This document shows, in pieces, positions 1 through 8,224 of a stretch of 57,046 bases of DNA. Positions within the stretch are counted from its first letter, which is position 1, and every line of letters starts with the position of its first letter. The stretch is taken from assembly GCA_945896675.1 (NCBI GenBank), contig CAMDEM010000014.1, positions 1 through 57,046 on the forward strand, written 5' to 3'. Below the pieces are notes generated by a model that did no database searches, was not told the origin of the DNA, and saw only the letters and a list, made by a program, of their open reading frames with translations. The stretch is from Cyanobium sp. NIES-981 (lineage in GTDB: Bacteria > Cyanobacteriota > Cyanobacteriia > PCC-6307 > Cyanobiaceae). The position numbers were made by a program, and so were the translations under genes.

Positions 1-1335
1 GCCACCGCCGCTGGTGGCCCAAAGGCCACCAGCGGACGCCGTAACCACAGCGGGTGAGCCGGCGATGCTCCAACTGCGTGTCGCGCCAGTGTCGACATCG
101 GAGGCAGCCAGGGTGCCGCTGACGCTCGTGGTACCGGCGCTAGCGGTGCCATTGTCGAGAAAGCCGGCTTCTATGACTGAACCCGTCAGTGCGCCTGCGC
201 TGTTGGTGGCGATTGGCAGGTCGTTGGTGCCATTAATGGTGACGGTGATCGTCTGATCGACGTAGGCGCCGAAGTCGTCGGTGACCCGGGCGGTGTAGCT
301 CTGGGTGACTGATTGACCTTCCTTGAGCGCTTGGGTTGCTGCCTTGGTGTTGTCGAGGCTGTAGGTCCACACTCCGGTGGAGGCATCGATCGCGATCGCG
401 CCATAGGTGGTGGATGGGGTTCCCGTGATACTCCAGGTGCGCGTCGCACTCCCATCTCCGTCAGTAGCACTCAGGGTGCCTGAGATGGAACTGGTGCCAG
501 CAAAGGTGGTGCCGTTATCGAGATTGCCAGCCTCTATAACCGAACCGGTTAGGGCTGCAGCGTTGTTGGTAACCGTTGGAACATCATTGGTGCCATTAAT
601 GGAGACGGTGATCGTCTGATCGACGTAGGCGCCGAAGTCGTCGGTGACCCGAGCCGTGAAGGTTTCACTAGCCGATTGGCCTTCCTTAAGGGCCTGGGTT
701 GCGGCTTTAGTGTTATCGAGGCTGTAGGTCCACACCCCGGTGCTGGCGTTGATCGCAATGGCGCCATAGGTAGTTGACGGGGTGCCGGCAATGCTCCAGG
801 TGCGCGTTGCACCAGCATCCACATCGGAGGCACTCAAGGTGCCGGTAACAGAGTTGGTGCCGGCAACCGCGGTGCCGGTGTCGAGATGGCCAGCTTCTGT
901 AAGCGAGCCAATTAATGCTGCTGCGTTGTTGGTGACCTCTGGAACGTCATTGGTGCCGTTGATGGTGACGCTGATCGTCTGATCGACGTAGACACCGAAG
1001 TTGTCGGTGACCCGGGCAGTGAACGCTTCGTTGACGGATTGACCTTCCTTGAGCGCCTGTGTAGCCGTCTTGGTGTTATCGAGGCTGTAGGTCCACACCC
1101 CGGTGGAAGGATCGATCGCGATCGCGCCATAAGTGGTGGATAGGTTGCCAGTGATACTCCAGGTGCGTGTCGCGCCATTGTCAACATCAGAGGCAGCCAA
1201 GGTGCCACCTACGGTCGTGGTGCCCGAACTATCGGTGCCATTGTCGAGATGGCCAGCTTCTGTGATTACACCAACCAAAGCCGTTGTGGCATTGGTTACA
1301 ACTGGACTATCATTCGTGCCCCTAATCGTGATTGT
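1..1335 (-). repeat. Tandem 363-bp VCBS-encoding repeats
   Basis: The sequence gatcgtctgatcgacgta recurs at 247, 610 and 973, exactly 363 bp (121 codons) apart, and the DNA between the anchors is very similar. Each unit encodes one VCBS-type repeat, with 'YGAIAIDASTGVWTYSLDN' and then 'KAATQALKEGQS'. The fourth unit, cut by the left edge, diverges after 'WSIAGSP'. Such similarity suggests recent amplification or gene conversion. Confidence 0.85.
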
Positions 1336-4300
1336 GACATCTTGCGAACTGCCAGCCAAATCAGCGGAGCTGTCAGTGAGTGTGATGCGGTAAGAAGCCG
1401 TGACTGAATCTCCATCACCCAGGTATTGGATGATGTTGTTATTTAGTGCAAAGCTCCAGTTGAGGGTGCCATTTGATGCTGGACCAGAAACCCCTGGTCC
1501 GCTGAGGGCAAAAGTATTTGTCAGATCAGCAAGGGCGGCTTGCAAATCGCTGGAAACATTGCTTCCCGACGAGGCGGTAGCTTGAAGCAGCACTGCACTG
1601 GCTTGCACAACTTCAGTGCTGTCTACCTCCTGGAAATTTAGGGTGCCGCTGGTGCTTATAAGCTGATACCCACTGCTGGCTGAAGCAAGCTGGATGGAGC
1701 TCAGTGCCTGGGTGTTATCGAGACCTACACTTACAAGGCTATCGTCAGTGTAGGGATTAGCTAGACTGAGTACCCGGAGGTTATTCGAACTGCCATCGAA
1801 GTCCACACCAGTGCTATTGCCACCTAAGCTGGCATTCCCCCATGTAATGACGGAACCGTCTGCTTTTAGGGCGGCAAAGCCTGAGGAATTGGAGAAGATC
1901 TGGGTAACACCTGAACTGAGGCTGCTGGCAACAGTGCTGCTATTACCGCCGTAGGCAGGGTCTCCCCATGTGACGACAGAGCCATCGCTCTTTAGAGCTG
2001 CAAACGCAGCTTCATTGCCAAAAATCTGAGTAACATTTGAAATGATACTACTGGCAACGGAGCTACTGTTGCCACCCCACTGGTTGTAACCCCAGGTAAC
2101 GACGGAGCCGTCGTCCTTCAAGGCTGCAAAGGCATGGCTTGTTGAAGAAAGCTGCTTGACGCCCGAACCAAGACGGGTAGCAACCGAACTGTAATTACCG
2201 CCAAAGCTGCCGTCCCCCCATGCGATGACAGAGCCGTCGCTCTTTAAGGCTGCGAAGGCACGTTCTGTAGTTAGAATATGTTTTACACCTGAACTGATGC
2301 TGTTAAGAACGGCACTGCTATCTCCGCCTGAATTCGGAGCTCCCCAAGTGATGACAGACCCGTCGGCCTTCAGGGCGGCAAACGCAGAAGGACCTGAGAA
2401 GATTTTGGTGACGCCCGAACTGAGATTGCTAGAAACGGTACTGCTGTTGCCGCCAAAAGAGGCATCTCCCCAGGTGACAACTGAGCCATCGTCCTTTAGT
2501 GCTGCAAAGGCACGTTCAGTAGAAATAATTTGGGTGACACCTGAACCAATGCTATTTGCAACCGAGCTGCTGTTGCCACCATTAGAAGGATTACCCCACG
2601 TGATGACGGCACCATTCTGCTTCAAAGCAGCAAAACCGTAGGGCCCAGAGAAAACCTTGACGACGCCTGAGGTGAGACTGTTAGCAACAGCACTACTATT
2701 TCCACCGTTATTGGAGTCGCCCCAGGTGATGACAGATCCATCACTCTTTAAGGCTGCAAAAGAAAAGACATTGGAGAAAATCTTGGCAACGCCTGAAACG
2801 AGGCTGCTTGCTACAGCGCTACTGTTGCCGCCACGAGCAGGGTTACCCCACGTAACGACAGAGCCGTCGGCCTTTAAGGCTGCAAAAGCATAGGTGGCCG
2901 TAAAGATTTGGATGACACCTGAGCTGAGGCTACTAGCAACAGCACTACTATCTCCCCCGTTGCTGGAATCTCCCCAAGTAACGACAGAACCATCGCTGCG
3001 CAGTGCAGCAAAAGCATTAATGTTCGCAAATTCCTGATCGGTACGCCCTGAAAGCCTAAGGGCATTATACGTATAAGAGCCGGTGCTTTGTATAGCAGTG
3101 CTAGTCATAAGCACTCCAGAGGCATTAACAGCTGCTGCTGTAACCGTAAAGCTGTTGTAGCTACGTCCAGTCAGCTCGAGTTGAGCACCATTAACACTTG
3201 CACTAACCAAAGCATTCGTCGTGGCATTAGTTGCCACTGCAGCAGCCAAGCGGGTGGCGATCGTACTGAGAGGGGCGGAGGTCCCACTCAGATCAGATGC
3301 AATCACTGTGTGCTGGACAGTGATGCCATTGAGCGTGAGGCTTACCGAATCACCGAGTTGGTAGCTACCGCTCAGCGTCAAACTCTCGCGCTGAGTCCGT
3401 TGACCTAATGTCACCGAGCCGGAATCTTCTTTGACCTCGCGGCTGCTGACAGCAGCTGTGATTTGGGGCAGGTCGTTGCTACCGGTGATCGAGAAGATCA
3501 GCTCGCTGCTTAACCCCGTGGAACTGCCATCGGTGACCTGAATCGTGCCAAAGCTGTCAATGACATTCTGGCCGGCGGATAGACCTTGGGTGACAGTGGA
3601 GCTGTCGCTGAGGCTGTAGCTCACCACACCAGTACTTAGGGAGAAACTGGCGGTGCCGTAGGTACCACTCTTGGTGTAGGTGCTGCCGTTGTCTCCGGTG
3701 CTCCAACCGTTGCTAATCAGATAACCCGTGTCGTAGCTGGCGGTGCCATCAATATCACCTTTACTCAGGCTGATTGAGGCACTGGCAACACCAGCGCTGC
3801 CGTTACTGATACCGCCGGCTTCCACCAGAGTGGCCGTGGGGCTGGTGGCTGAGACGGTGGGTGCGTCGTTGCTGCCGGTGATGGAGAAAACCAGCTCGCT
3901 GCTCAGCGTTGTGGCACTGCCATCGGTGACCTGAATGCTGCCGAAACTGTCGCTGGCGCTCTGGCCGGAAGTAAGACCTTGGGTGGCAGTAGAGCTATTA
4001 TCAAGCGTATAGGTGACGACTCCGCTATTGAGCGAGAAGGTTGCATTACCGTAGCTGCCTGATTTGGTGTAATCACCACTGCCACTGCTGCTCCAACCCT
4101 GACTTGTCAGATAACCAGTGTCGTAATAGGTAGTGCTCAAGACCTCCAGGGCCACGTTCATGGCCCAATTGTCGTGATTTAAGACAAGCCCGTCATAAAG
4201 ACGGAGACTTGCGTAGTCGCTGGTTGACGGCCAGGGCGTTGCTGACACATAAGTGTCATTGACCCAAGTTAAGGGAGCTCCGCTGGTGACATTGCCTGAA

Positions 4301-7300
4301 CCCCTGTTGCCTCCATGAAGCCCCTGACCAACATACGAACCACTCAGATTGCCATTATAGGAATCCCAGATAGCACTTAAATCGTCATAGCTGCTGTTGG
4401 CCTGGCTCGGGTTGGCGATAGCCGTACCGTCCATCAGACGGTACGTAGGGCTGGTTCCGAGGGTCGGCAGCGCCAGCTTCACGCCGTTGAGAGTGGCATA
4501 GCGGTAGATGTCGTTTGTCGATACTCCAGTATTGCCATCGATGTCTTTCTTGAAGAGGTTGTAGATCTCACTGAGACGAAAAGTTCCTTGATCTCGTTTG
4601 TAAGCATCTCCGGCTATGGTCCCGTCACTGTTTCGATCCCAGTGGTAATACTTCTTTCCTTCGACTTGCACTGGGGCGATCAATTTGCCCAAGCTGCCCA
4701 GATCTATGATGGGAGCGATCGCAGCGCTGCCATCAACATCGCCTTTACTCAGTGTGATCGAGGCGCTAAAAACACCAGCGCTTCCGTTATTGATACCGCC
4801 GGCTTCCACCAGGATGGCCGTTGGGCTGCCAGCCGACACTGTGGGCGCGTCGTCGCTGCCGGTGATCGAGAAGACCAGCGCATTGCTTAGGGCCGTAGCG
4901 CGGCCATCGGTGACCTGAATGCTGCCAAAACTGTCGGTGACACTTTGGCCGGCAGTGAGTGATTGGGTGGCATTGGCGACGTTGTTGAGGCTGTAGGTGA
5001 CGACACCAGTTGTCAAAGAGAAGCTGGCAGTGCCATAGCTGCCGGTTTTGGTGTAGGTGCTGTTGCCGCTATCGCTCCAGCCGTTGATGATCAGATATCC
5101 CGTGTCGTAGCTGGCGGTGCCCTCAACATCGGCCTTACTCAGGCTGATTGAGGCACTGGCAACACCAGAAGTACCGTTATTGATACCACCAGCTTCCACC
5201 AGGGTGGCTGTGGGGTTGGCTGCCGTAACGGTGGGCGCGTCGTTGAGGGCATTGACCAAAATGCCCAGACTCACGGTGCTAGCGCTGTAGGCCGTGGTGC
5301 CACCATTAGTTCTTACATCAACGGTGCTGCCGTTAGCCGGGGCCGAGCTTCCAGCTGCTGTGATGCTCGAATCAACCAGACGGGCGGTCAGCCCACCCGG
5401 AGTACCGTTGTAGTTGGCGGCAGGAACAAACCGCAGCTGGGTTGCGGCAGAAAGAAAGACGCCGTTGCTGTCACTCAGTCCAGCGGAGATATCGGTCCAG
5501 TTGCCGTTGCTTTTCCATTGCCAGGTGCCCTGGGCGGAGGTTGCAGCATTGGCCGTAACAACAACGCCATAAAAACCGGCGGGAGTACCAGGGCTTGGAT
5601 TTACTGCCGAACCAGAATCCAGAATGACTTGATAAAGAAGCGAATCAAAGATCGAATCTTCATCACCAATCGACATGACATAGTCCAGTACTACGTCATC
5701 TGCCAGGCTGTTGATATAGGCATCATTGGGATCAAATTGGTAAGATCCGTTCGAAAGATTGAGAGAGAAAGCTCCATAGTCATCAACAATCTGCGCGCTA
5801 GTGCCATTGACCAATCCACCATCCAGGCGCAACTTCAACGGTGAGGGAGTTGTCGGCAGTGGAAAGCTCCCGTAGCTAACGGGGAAATCCTCATCATCAT
5901 CGTCAGGATCATTAACGTAGAGATCCCAGTCCAGCTGGGCATCAAAGCGCAGCACGACAACTCCAGATCCGCCGGCGCCAGTTAGATAGTTATTGGCTCC
6001 CGCACCACCACCACCGCCGGTGTTTTGGACGCCACCTGTTGCAGCATTCGTAGCAGAAGCGGCATTGCCAGCGTTGGTTCCGCCAGTTCCACTGGAGCCA
6101 GATCCGGCTCCACCACCCCCTGAGCCATAGACAATGGGGACTCCGGTGGTTCTGAAAATTATTCCTTCTCCACCATTTCCGCCAGTCGCCCCGACGGCAT
6201 TTGACCCTGCAGACAGGGCACCACCACCACCACCGCCAGCAGGACTTTCGCCCCAGCCCACCCGGTTGCTTTGACCACCTCGATTACCGTAAAAGGTGAC
6301 GTCAGCAATATTGGTAACGGAACCAGAAACAGCAGCCCCCCCGGAACCAACGCTCCAATGGCCACCACCACCGGAACCGCCTTGGGAGCCCAGGTCGCCA
6401 CTATTTCCGCCACCAACACCGCCACCAACAACGGCTAGGGATTGCCCTGTGGCTGACGAAGAAATCGTTGTTGTGCCGCCATTATACGACGTATTACCAG
6501 TTGAATAAGTGCCGCCAGAAGATGCACTACCTCCAGATCCAACAGAGATCAAATAGACGGCAGGCAGGATATTGAAGTTTGCGGTGTAGGCCACACCGCC
6601 GCCGCCGCCGCCACCTGCGGCAAGGTTGTACGCCCAAGCACCGGAAGCACCGCCCCCAACTGCCAGTAGCTCAGCAACAGTTGAGCGCAAACTCACAAAC
6701 TCTGAACTTGCCTGCTTAAACGTGAGGACTAGATCTCCGTCGAGGAGCTTGGCATCTTGTACTGGATTCGTCAGCAACAATTTGGCTGTGTCGCTTGAAT
6801 CGCTAAAGTTCAACCCGAATAAGCCAGCAACTGTGCCACTGCTGATGGCAAGGCTGGATGGGTCCTCATTGACAGGCGCAAGGGAAGCCGCACCCGATGC
6901 CACAGGAGCAGCATCATTAATCGCCAATACAGCCGTTCCCAAGCTCACGGCATCCTCGGAGTAGGCCGTGGTGCCACCATTCGTACTTACATTGAGAATG
7001 CTGCCGTTAGCCGGGGCCGAGCTTCCAGCTGCTGTGATGCTCGAATCAACCAGACGAGCGGTCAGCCCACCCGGAGTACCGTTGTAGTTGGCGGCAGGAA
7101 CAAACCGCAGCTGGGTTGCGGCAGAAAGAAAGACGCCGTTGCTGTCACTCAGTCCAGCGGAGATGTCGGTCCAGTTGCCGTTGCTTTCCCATTGCCAGGT
7201 GCCCTGGGCGGAGGTTGCAGCATTGGCCGTAACAACTACGCCGGCAAAGTTATGATTATCGATTGCGTCGAAGAAGGTGTCAGCAAAGATCGATGAAACT

Positions 7301-7926
7301 ATCTCGCCGCTGATTGCGGAGCTGGGGGTGTCCTCATCAATGGGTGCAAGGGATGCATAACCATTGGCGATGGGGGCATGGTTTTCCACAGAAGCCTCCA
7401 CTGCCACCTGTTGGCCATCGATCATCAAGGTGTAGTGGTCTGTGTCCTTGAAAGCCTCCGCCACAACCAATATGGGATCAGCAGCCGTGACCAGCTGGGC
7501 AAAAAAGGCACCTTCGTCGCCACTGCTATCAATCTTTACCCCATTGAGTAGCCAATCCAGGGCATGGCCGATCTCCTGGAGCAACAACTGCCGCTGTTCT
7601 TCAGGACTGGCCGCAGCAAACCACTCTTCATTCACCAGAATCGTTGGCCTTCCCGTGGGGTAGCCCCCCGCAAAGACGCCCTGAAAGCCCTTCAGCGTCT
7701 GTCCATCAACCAGCTCGAAATCCAGATCTGGCAGACCCGTGCCGCTTTGCAGGGCGCCCAGAACGCCCTTCAGGCCTTGGTTCCAGGTATCACTCGTCGT
7801 TGCACGAGCAAAAACCCGAGTTACCAGGCCCTTGAAATCGGCCTGGGCAGAACGCGCCTGAAGCCAATGCCAGACATCTGCAATGGATTCATTCAGCGGC
7901 AGATTTGCCGCTTTTGCGCCGTCCAC
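1..7926 (-). CDS. Giant repeat-built surface/secreted protein (VCBS, RCC1-like and Gly-rich blocks), 3' end outside window
   Basis: An uninterrupted minus-strand frame runs off the left edge, giving at least 2,642 residues. In order from the N-terminus: a protease-like region with QEIGH (residues 117-121) in a helix such as cyanobacterial giant proteins carry; a repeated ~94-residue block (6961-7243 and 5287-5569) flanking a Gly-rich domain (about 5950-6690); VCBS-type repeats ending in 'TGSND' (about 3470-5240), one split by an inserted domain (4129-4722); ten RCC1-like repeats (about 1845-3040); then 121-residue VCBS repeats with 'VTDDFGAYVDQTI' and 'INGTND'. No classical signal peptide is seen, so non-classical (type I) export and a surface or adhesin role are inferred. 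The start is uncertain: an in-frame stop lies at about 8002-8004 and no ATG follows, so GTG 7926 is proposed. GC is lower than in neighbouring genes. Confidence 0.8.
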   Translation of the reverse strand, partial: MDGAKAANLPLNESIADVWHWLQARSAQADFKGLVTRVFARATTSDTWNQGLKGVLGALQSGTGLPDLDFELVDGQTLKGFQGVFAGGYPTGRPTILVNEEWFAAASPEEQRQLLLQEIGHALDWLLNGVKIDSSGDEGAFFAQLVTAADPILVVAEAFKDTDHYTLMIDGQQVAVEASVENHAPIANGYASLAPIDEDTPSSAISGEIVSSIFADTFFDAIDNHNFAGVVVTANAATSAQGTWQWESNGNWTDISAGLSDSNGVFLSAATQLRFVPAANYNGTPGGLTARLVDSSITAAGSSAPANGSILNVSTNGGTTAYSEDAVSLGTAVLAINDAAPVASGAASLAPVNEDPSSLAISSGTVAGLFGLNFSDSSDTAKLLLTNPVQDAKLLDGDLVLTFKQASSEFVSLRSTVAELLAVGGGASGAWAYNLAAGGGGGGGVAYTANFNILPAVYLISVGSGGSASSGGTYSTGNTSYNGGTTTISSSATGQSLAVVGGGVGGGNSGDLGSQGGSGGGGHWSVGSGGAAVSGSVTNIADVTFYGNRGGQSNRVGWGESPAGGGGGGALSAGSNAVGATGGNGGEGIIFRTTGVPIVYGSGGGGAGSGSSGTGGTNAGNAASATNAATGGVQNTGGGGGAGANNYLTGAGGSGVVVLRFDAQLDWDLYVNDPDDDDEDFPVSYGSFPLPTTPSPLKLRLDGGLVNGTSAQIVDDYGAFSLNLSNGSYQFDPNDAYINSLADDVVLDYVMSIGDEDSIFDSLLYQVILDSGSAVNPSPGTPAGFYGVVVTANAATSAQGTWQWKSNGNWTDISAGLSDSNGVFLSAATQLRFVPAANYNGTPGGLTARLVDSSITAAGSSAPANGSTVDVRTNGGTTAYSASTVSLGILVNALNDAPTVTAANPTATLVEAGGINNGTSGVASASISLSKADVEGTASYDTGYLIINGWSDSGNSTYTKTGSYGTASFSLTTGVVTYSLNNVANATQSLTAGQSVTDSFGSIQVTDGRATALSNALVFSITGSDDAPTVSAGSPTAILVEAGGINNGSAGVFSASITLSKGDVDGSAAIAPIIDLGSLGKLIAPVQVEGKKYYHWDRNSDGTIAGDAYKRDQGTFRLSEIYNLFKKDIDGNTGVSTNDIYRYATLNGVKLALPTLGTSPTYRLMDGTAIANPSQANSSYDDLSAIWDSYNGNLSGSYVGQGLHGGNRGSGNVTSGAPLTWVNDTYVSATPWPSTSDYASLRLYDGLVLNHDNWAMNVALEVLSTTYYDTGYLTSQGWSSSGSGDYTKSGSYGNATFSLNSGVVTYTLDNSSTATQGLTSGQSASDSFGSIQVTDGSATTLSSELVFSITGSNDAPTVSATSPTATLVEAGGISNGSAGVASASISLSKGDIDGTASYDTGYLISNGWSTGDNGSTYTKSGTYGTASFSLSTGVVSYSLSDSSTVTQGLSAGQNVIDSFGTIQVTDGSSTGLSSELIFSITGSNDLPQITAAVSSREVKEDSGSVTLGQRTQRESLTLSGSYQLGDSVSLTLNGITVQHTVIASDLSGTSAPLSTIATRLAAAVATNATTNALVSASVNGAQLELTGRSYNSFTVTAAAVNASGVLMTSTAIQSTGSYTYNALRLSGRTDQEFANINAFAALRSDGSVVTWGDSSNGGDSSAVASSLSSGVIQIFTATYAFAALKADGSVVTWGNPARGGNSSAVASSLVSGVAKIFSNVFSFAALKSDGSVITWGDSNNGGNSSAVANSLTSGVVKVFSGPYGFAALKQNGAVITWGNPSNGGNSSSVANSIGSGVTQIISTERAFAALKDDGSVVTWGDASFGGNSSTVSSNLSSGVTKIFSGPSAFAALKADGSVITWGAPNSGGDSSAVLNSISSGVKHILTTERAFAALKSDGSVIAWGDGSFGGNYSSVATRLGSGVKQLSSTSHAFAALKDDGSVVTWGYNQWGGNSSSVASSIISNVTQIFGNEAAFAALKSDGSVVTWGDPAYGGNSSTVASSLSSGVTQIFSNSSGFAALKADGSVITWGNASLGGNSTGVDFDGSSNNLRVLSLANPYTDDSLVSVGLDNTQALSSIQLASASSGYQLISTSGTLNFQEVDSTEVVQASAVLLQATASSGSNVSSDLQAALADLTNTFALSGPGVSGPASNGTLNWSFALNNNIIQYLGDGDSVTASYRITLTDSSADLAGSSQDVTITIRGTNDSPVVTNATTALVGVITEAGHLDNGTDSSGTTTVGGTLAASDVDNGATRTWSITGNLSTTYGAIAIDPSTGVWTYSLDNTKTATQALKEGQSVNEAFTARVTDNFGVYVDQTISVTINGTNDVPEVTNNAAALIGSLTEAGHLDTGTAVAGTNSVTGTLSASDVDAGATRTWSIAGTPSTTYGAIAINASTGVWTYSLDNTKAATQALKEGQSASETFTARVTDDFGAYVDQTITVSINGTNDVPTVTNNAAALTGSVIEAGNLDNGTTFAGTSSISGTLSATDGDGSATRTWSITGTPSTTYGAIAIDASTGVWTYSLDNTKAATQALKEGQSVTQSYTARVTDDFGAYVDQTITVTINGTNDLPIATNSAGALTGSVIEAGFLDNGTASAGTTSVSGTLAASDVDTGATRSWSIAGSPAVVTASAGGLWATSGGG
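8..35. repeat. Perfect 12-bp inverted repeat at the window edge
   Basis: ccgctggtggcc (8-19) is followed by caaa and the exact reverse complement ggccaccagcgg (24-35). It lies within the giant reading frame, at the point where the last VCBS unit stops resembling its neighbours. It may be a real coding hairpin or an assembly fold-back artefact. Confidence 0.75.
1845..3040 (-). repeat. Ten RCC1-like tandem repeats inside the giant gene
   Basis: About every 126 bp (42 codons) the minus strand encodes a variant of 'FAALKADGSVVTWG' followed by '(G)GNSSAVASSLSSGV(T)QIF'. Ten copies can be counted by the recurring plus-strand anchor cccca-gtgatgaca. This pattern resembles the RCC1/beta-propeller repeats of bacterial surface proteins. 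Copies differ more at DNA level than the 363-bp VCBS units, so this block looks older. Confidence 0.8.
4129..4722 (-). other. ~198-residue domain inserted inside one VCBS repeat
   Basis: Neighbouring repeats read '...GDIDGTASYDTGYL...'. Here the same unit reads 'GDVDGSA', then about 198 other residues, then 'YYDTGYL', after which the repeat resumes. The inserted part contains 'GKLIAPVQVEGKKYYHWDR', 'DIYRYATLNGVKLALPT' and 'YVSATPWPS', resembling the DUF1566/Lcl-like carbohydrate-binding type modules of other cyanobacterial giant proteins. Boundaries are approximate; the family assignment is tentative. Confidence 0.6.
5287..5569 (-). repeat. Long direct repeat, copy A (283 bp)
   Basis: This block matches 6961-7243 at a constant offset of 1,674 bp (558 codons). 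Differences are concentrated in the first ~50 bp, and the rest is almost identical. It encodes 'QGTWQWKSNGNWTDISAGLS' and 'LRFVPAANYNGTPGGLTARL', a module found repeatedly in this type of giant protein. Confidence 0.85.
6961..7243 (-). repeat. Long direct repeat, copy B (283 bp)
   Basis: Partner of 5287-5569; see that entry. The two copies flank the Gly-rich domain, so recombination between them would remove exactly 558 codons in frame. Confidence 0.85.
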
Positions 7927-8038
7927 GTAGCTATTGCACCTTAGACCAATCTTAGTATGGACTTCATGGGATAGGGCTCGGACACAGTCGCAGTCAAAGC
8001 CCTAATAGGCCCGGACCCCGAGCAACCTGCAAAGCCCT

Positions 8039-8055
8039 GGTCTCACTCTGAGACC
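8039..8055. repeat. Short inverted repeat (7-bp arms)
   Basis: ggtctca (8039-8045) and tgagacc (8049-8055) are perfect reverse complements separated by 3 bp. Its place between divergent genes makes an operator or RNA hairpin possible. Confidence 0.55.
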
Positions 8056-8093
8056 GGGCGGACCTTTAAGCTCCACGGGCCAAACATGGCCAA

Positions 8094-8131
8094 GCAAACG
8101 TTGAATCCGTCAACATGGATTCAACGTTTGC
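8094..8131. repeat. Perfect 15-bp inverted repeat
   Basis: gcaaacgttgaatcc (8094-8108), an 8-bp loop and ggattcaacgtttgc (8117-8131) form a perfect stem. No clear T-run follows on either side, so a standard terminator is not well supported. It lies upstream of both flanking genes. Confidence 0.7.
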
Positions 8132-8148
8132 CGCTATTCATCCCTTTT

Positions 8149-8178
8149 ACAAGCAACGACCATTAAGTCGTTACTTGT
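8149..8178. repeat. Near-perfect 12-bp inverted repeat before cobQ
   Basis: acaagcaacgac (8149-8160) pairs with gtcgttacttgt (8167-8178) at 11 of 12 positions with a 6-bp loop. An AT-rich stretch and the cobQ start follow about 45 bp later. Confidence 0.6.
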
Positions 8179-8224
8179 CAATTTTATTGCAATCTTTTCA
8201 ACACGCAAAGCCTCACCAAGCTTG

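Larger units (their letters stand above)
7927..8224. promoter_or_regulatory. Divergent intergenic region between giant gene and cobQ
   Basis: About 300 bp without a convincing gene, between two divergent coding regions, so it must hold both promoters. It is AT-richer on the cobQ side (8160-8200) and contains three inverted repeats listed separately. A TTGTCA hexamer at 8175-8180 could be a -35 element but has no good -10 partner. No strong Shine-Dalgarno sequence precedes cobQ. Confidence 0.5.

Noticed and set aside
247-3040. Regular repeats mistaken for a CRISPR array
   Set aside because: They are coding, 126 or 363 bp in period, with no unique spacers and no cas genes.
7564-7578. Active zinc protease in the giant protein
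   Set aside because: The first His of HExxH is Gln, so the zinc site is not complete.
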